Shown in pieces: positions 63,124 to 64,000 of a stretch of 64,000 bases of DNA. Numbering within the stretch: position 1 is the first letter of the stretch; each line of letters opens with the position of its first letter. The stretch is from positions 5,267,400-5,331,399 of the forward strand of contig OZ026546.1 of NCBI GenBank assembly GCA_964020155.1, given 5' to 3'. The notes beneath the pieces were generated by a model, which was not told the DNA's origin, searched no databases, and saw nothing but the letters and a program-made list of their open reading frames with translations. Both the position numbers and the translations under genes were made by a program. The stretch comes from Chondrilla cf. caribensis (Eukaryota; Porifera; Demospongiae; Chondrillida; Chondrillidae).

Positions 63124-64000
63124 GAATAAAGACCAATCCCTCCTCAACATGGTATTCGGGTGAACGGCAGAACTTTGCTGGCTAACGGGGCTATGGCATC
63201 AAGCTCACGCTCAAGATATGTGATGAACTCAGACACTGGACATCGACTGATGGTGTTACCTGGATCTTCCCTTGAGTGTCGATCCGCGGAGGACTTGCAG
63301 CACTCCCGGAGAAACACGAAGACTGCACAAAGAACAAGGCGTAAGAGTCAAGCATGGTTTTTGGGCTCGTGGAACGTAAGGTCTTTGCTGAACTATGAGG
63401 GTCCAGTGGAGACAGCATGACAGCATCCCAGGACAGGGCATTTTGATGACCACAGGATAGATCAAGTGGTGAGAGAACTGGAGAGGTACAAGATATCTTT
63501 GGCTGCTCTGCAAGAAACCAAATGGTTTAATGATGCAGTGTATAGGGTTGGAGAGAGCATTGTAATAGCAGCAGGTCGACCAATACCACCTGATGGAGAG
63601 ATTAGACAGAGGGGAGAGGGAGTGGCAATAGTGCTTAGTGGTCCAGCAGTGCAAGCATGGGAAGCAGATGGAAAGCAATGGAAGGCTTGGAGCTCACTAG
63701 TTGTAACAGTTACCCTGCTTACAGGAAAGCGTACAGCAGACCGCATCCACATTTTATCTTGTTATGCACCAACATTTGCAGCAAATAGAATAGACAAGGA
63801 GAAATTCAAGGATGAAGTGCAACAGGCTATAAATGCAATACCACCAAGTGAATGCTACGTCATCATGGGAGACTTAATGCCCGTGTAGGTTCCAGACTCA
63901 ATGAAGAAGACCCGTGGGCTAGTGTTTGTGGTCCACACGGTTTTGGGGATATCAATAATTCTGGATGAGAACTTCTGACTTTCTTAGCCATCAATGAGAC
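63121..64000 (+). mobile_element. Decayed non-LTR retrotransposon, endonuclease region
   Basis: The frame from 63160 contains LGSWNVRSLLN, ALQETKW, a central region, SCYAPTF and MGDL, the ordered motifs of the apurinic-type endonuclease of LINEs related to those annotated as craniofacial development protein 2-like. An in-frame TGA at 63418-63420, a one-base loss near 63876 (GDL|NARVGSR continues in another frame) and a later TGA in SG*ELLTFLAINE show it is dead. RT, if present, lies beyond the window. Confidence 0.75.

Overview
This is a eukaryotic, almost certainly invertebrate metazoan, genomic window. It is AT-rich, full of microsatellites and small transposons, and its genes are split by GT-AG introns. 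A sponge is my best guess, from compact multi-exon receptor genes, GTACGTAC-rich introns and retroelement fragments of a kind I associate with sponge and cnidarian genomes. That is inference, not proof. No tRNA, rRNA or CRISPR was seen.

The window is a cluster of paralogous cell-surface receptor genes. Six intact-looking genes share one ectodomain plan: a short signal exon (MxVSSxN...VVQ), one Ig-like domain exon and one or two Cys-rich fibronectin III exons, joined almost entirely at phase-1 introns. They carry two unrelated membrane and tail modules. P-type genes on + (P1 22929-28611, P2 43503-50224) add a third FN3-like domain and a single exon with the TM helix and a short tail holding three YxxPhi motifs (YEQV, YEDI, YGPV/M). 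M-type genes on - (M1 12514-6447, M2 20267-15821, M3 39976-33402, M4 61907-56980) use a Leu-rich TM exon, a Cys-rich juxtamembrane exon, an array of 45-75 nt phase-0 mini-exons encoding related 15-25 aa peptides, and a terminal exon whose tyrosine motif (IQYADL, IQYVDL, LQYADL) fits the ITIM consensus, followed by a YxxM site.

Layout. 0-1.1 kb: orphan tail pieces (-) and P0, a P-type pseudogene whose ectodomain is deleted. 2.7-6.1 kb: distal tail cassette of M1, hit by a Ginger-like transposon. 6.4-12.5 kb: M1. 13.7-20.3 kb: M2 with its distal cassette. 21.5-22.1 kb: orphan tail. 22.9-28.6 kb: P1. 30.2-40.0 kb: M3 with its distal cassette. 41.8 kb: orphan FN3 exon. 43.5-50.2 kb: P2. 51.4-61.9 kb: M4 with a complete second TM and tail cassette (M4b). 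62.2 kb: FN3 remnant. 63.1-64.0 kb: a decayed LINE. Convergent P to M pairs recur three times (P0/M1, P1/M3, P2/M4), so the cluster grew by duplication of a roughly 20 kb block.

Together the loci look like a paired-receptor system: near-identical ectodomains attached either to an ITAM-like or YxxPhi tail or to ITIM tails. Ligand, expression and actual splicing cannot be seen from sequence. All exon models are mine, built from ORF homology among copies, splice-site motifs and phase bookkeeping; each summed CDS is a multiple of three.
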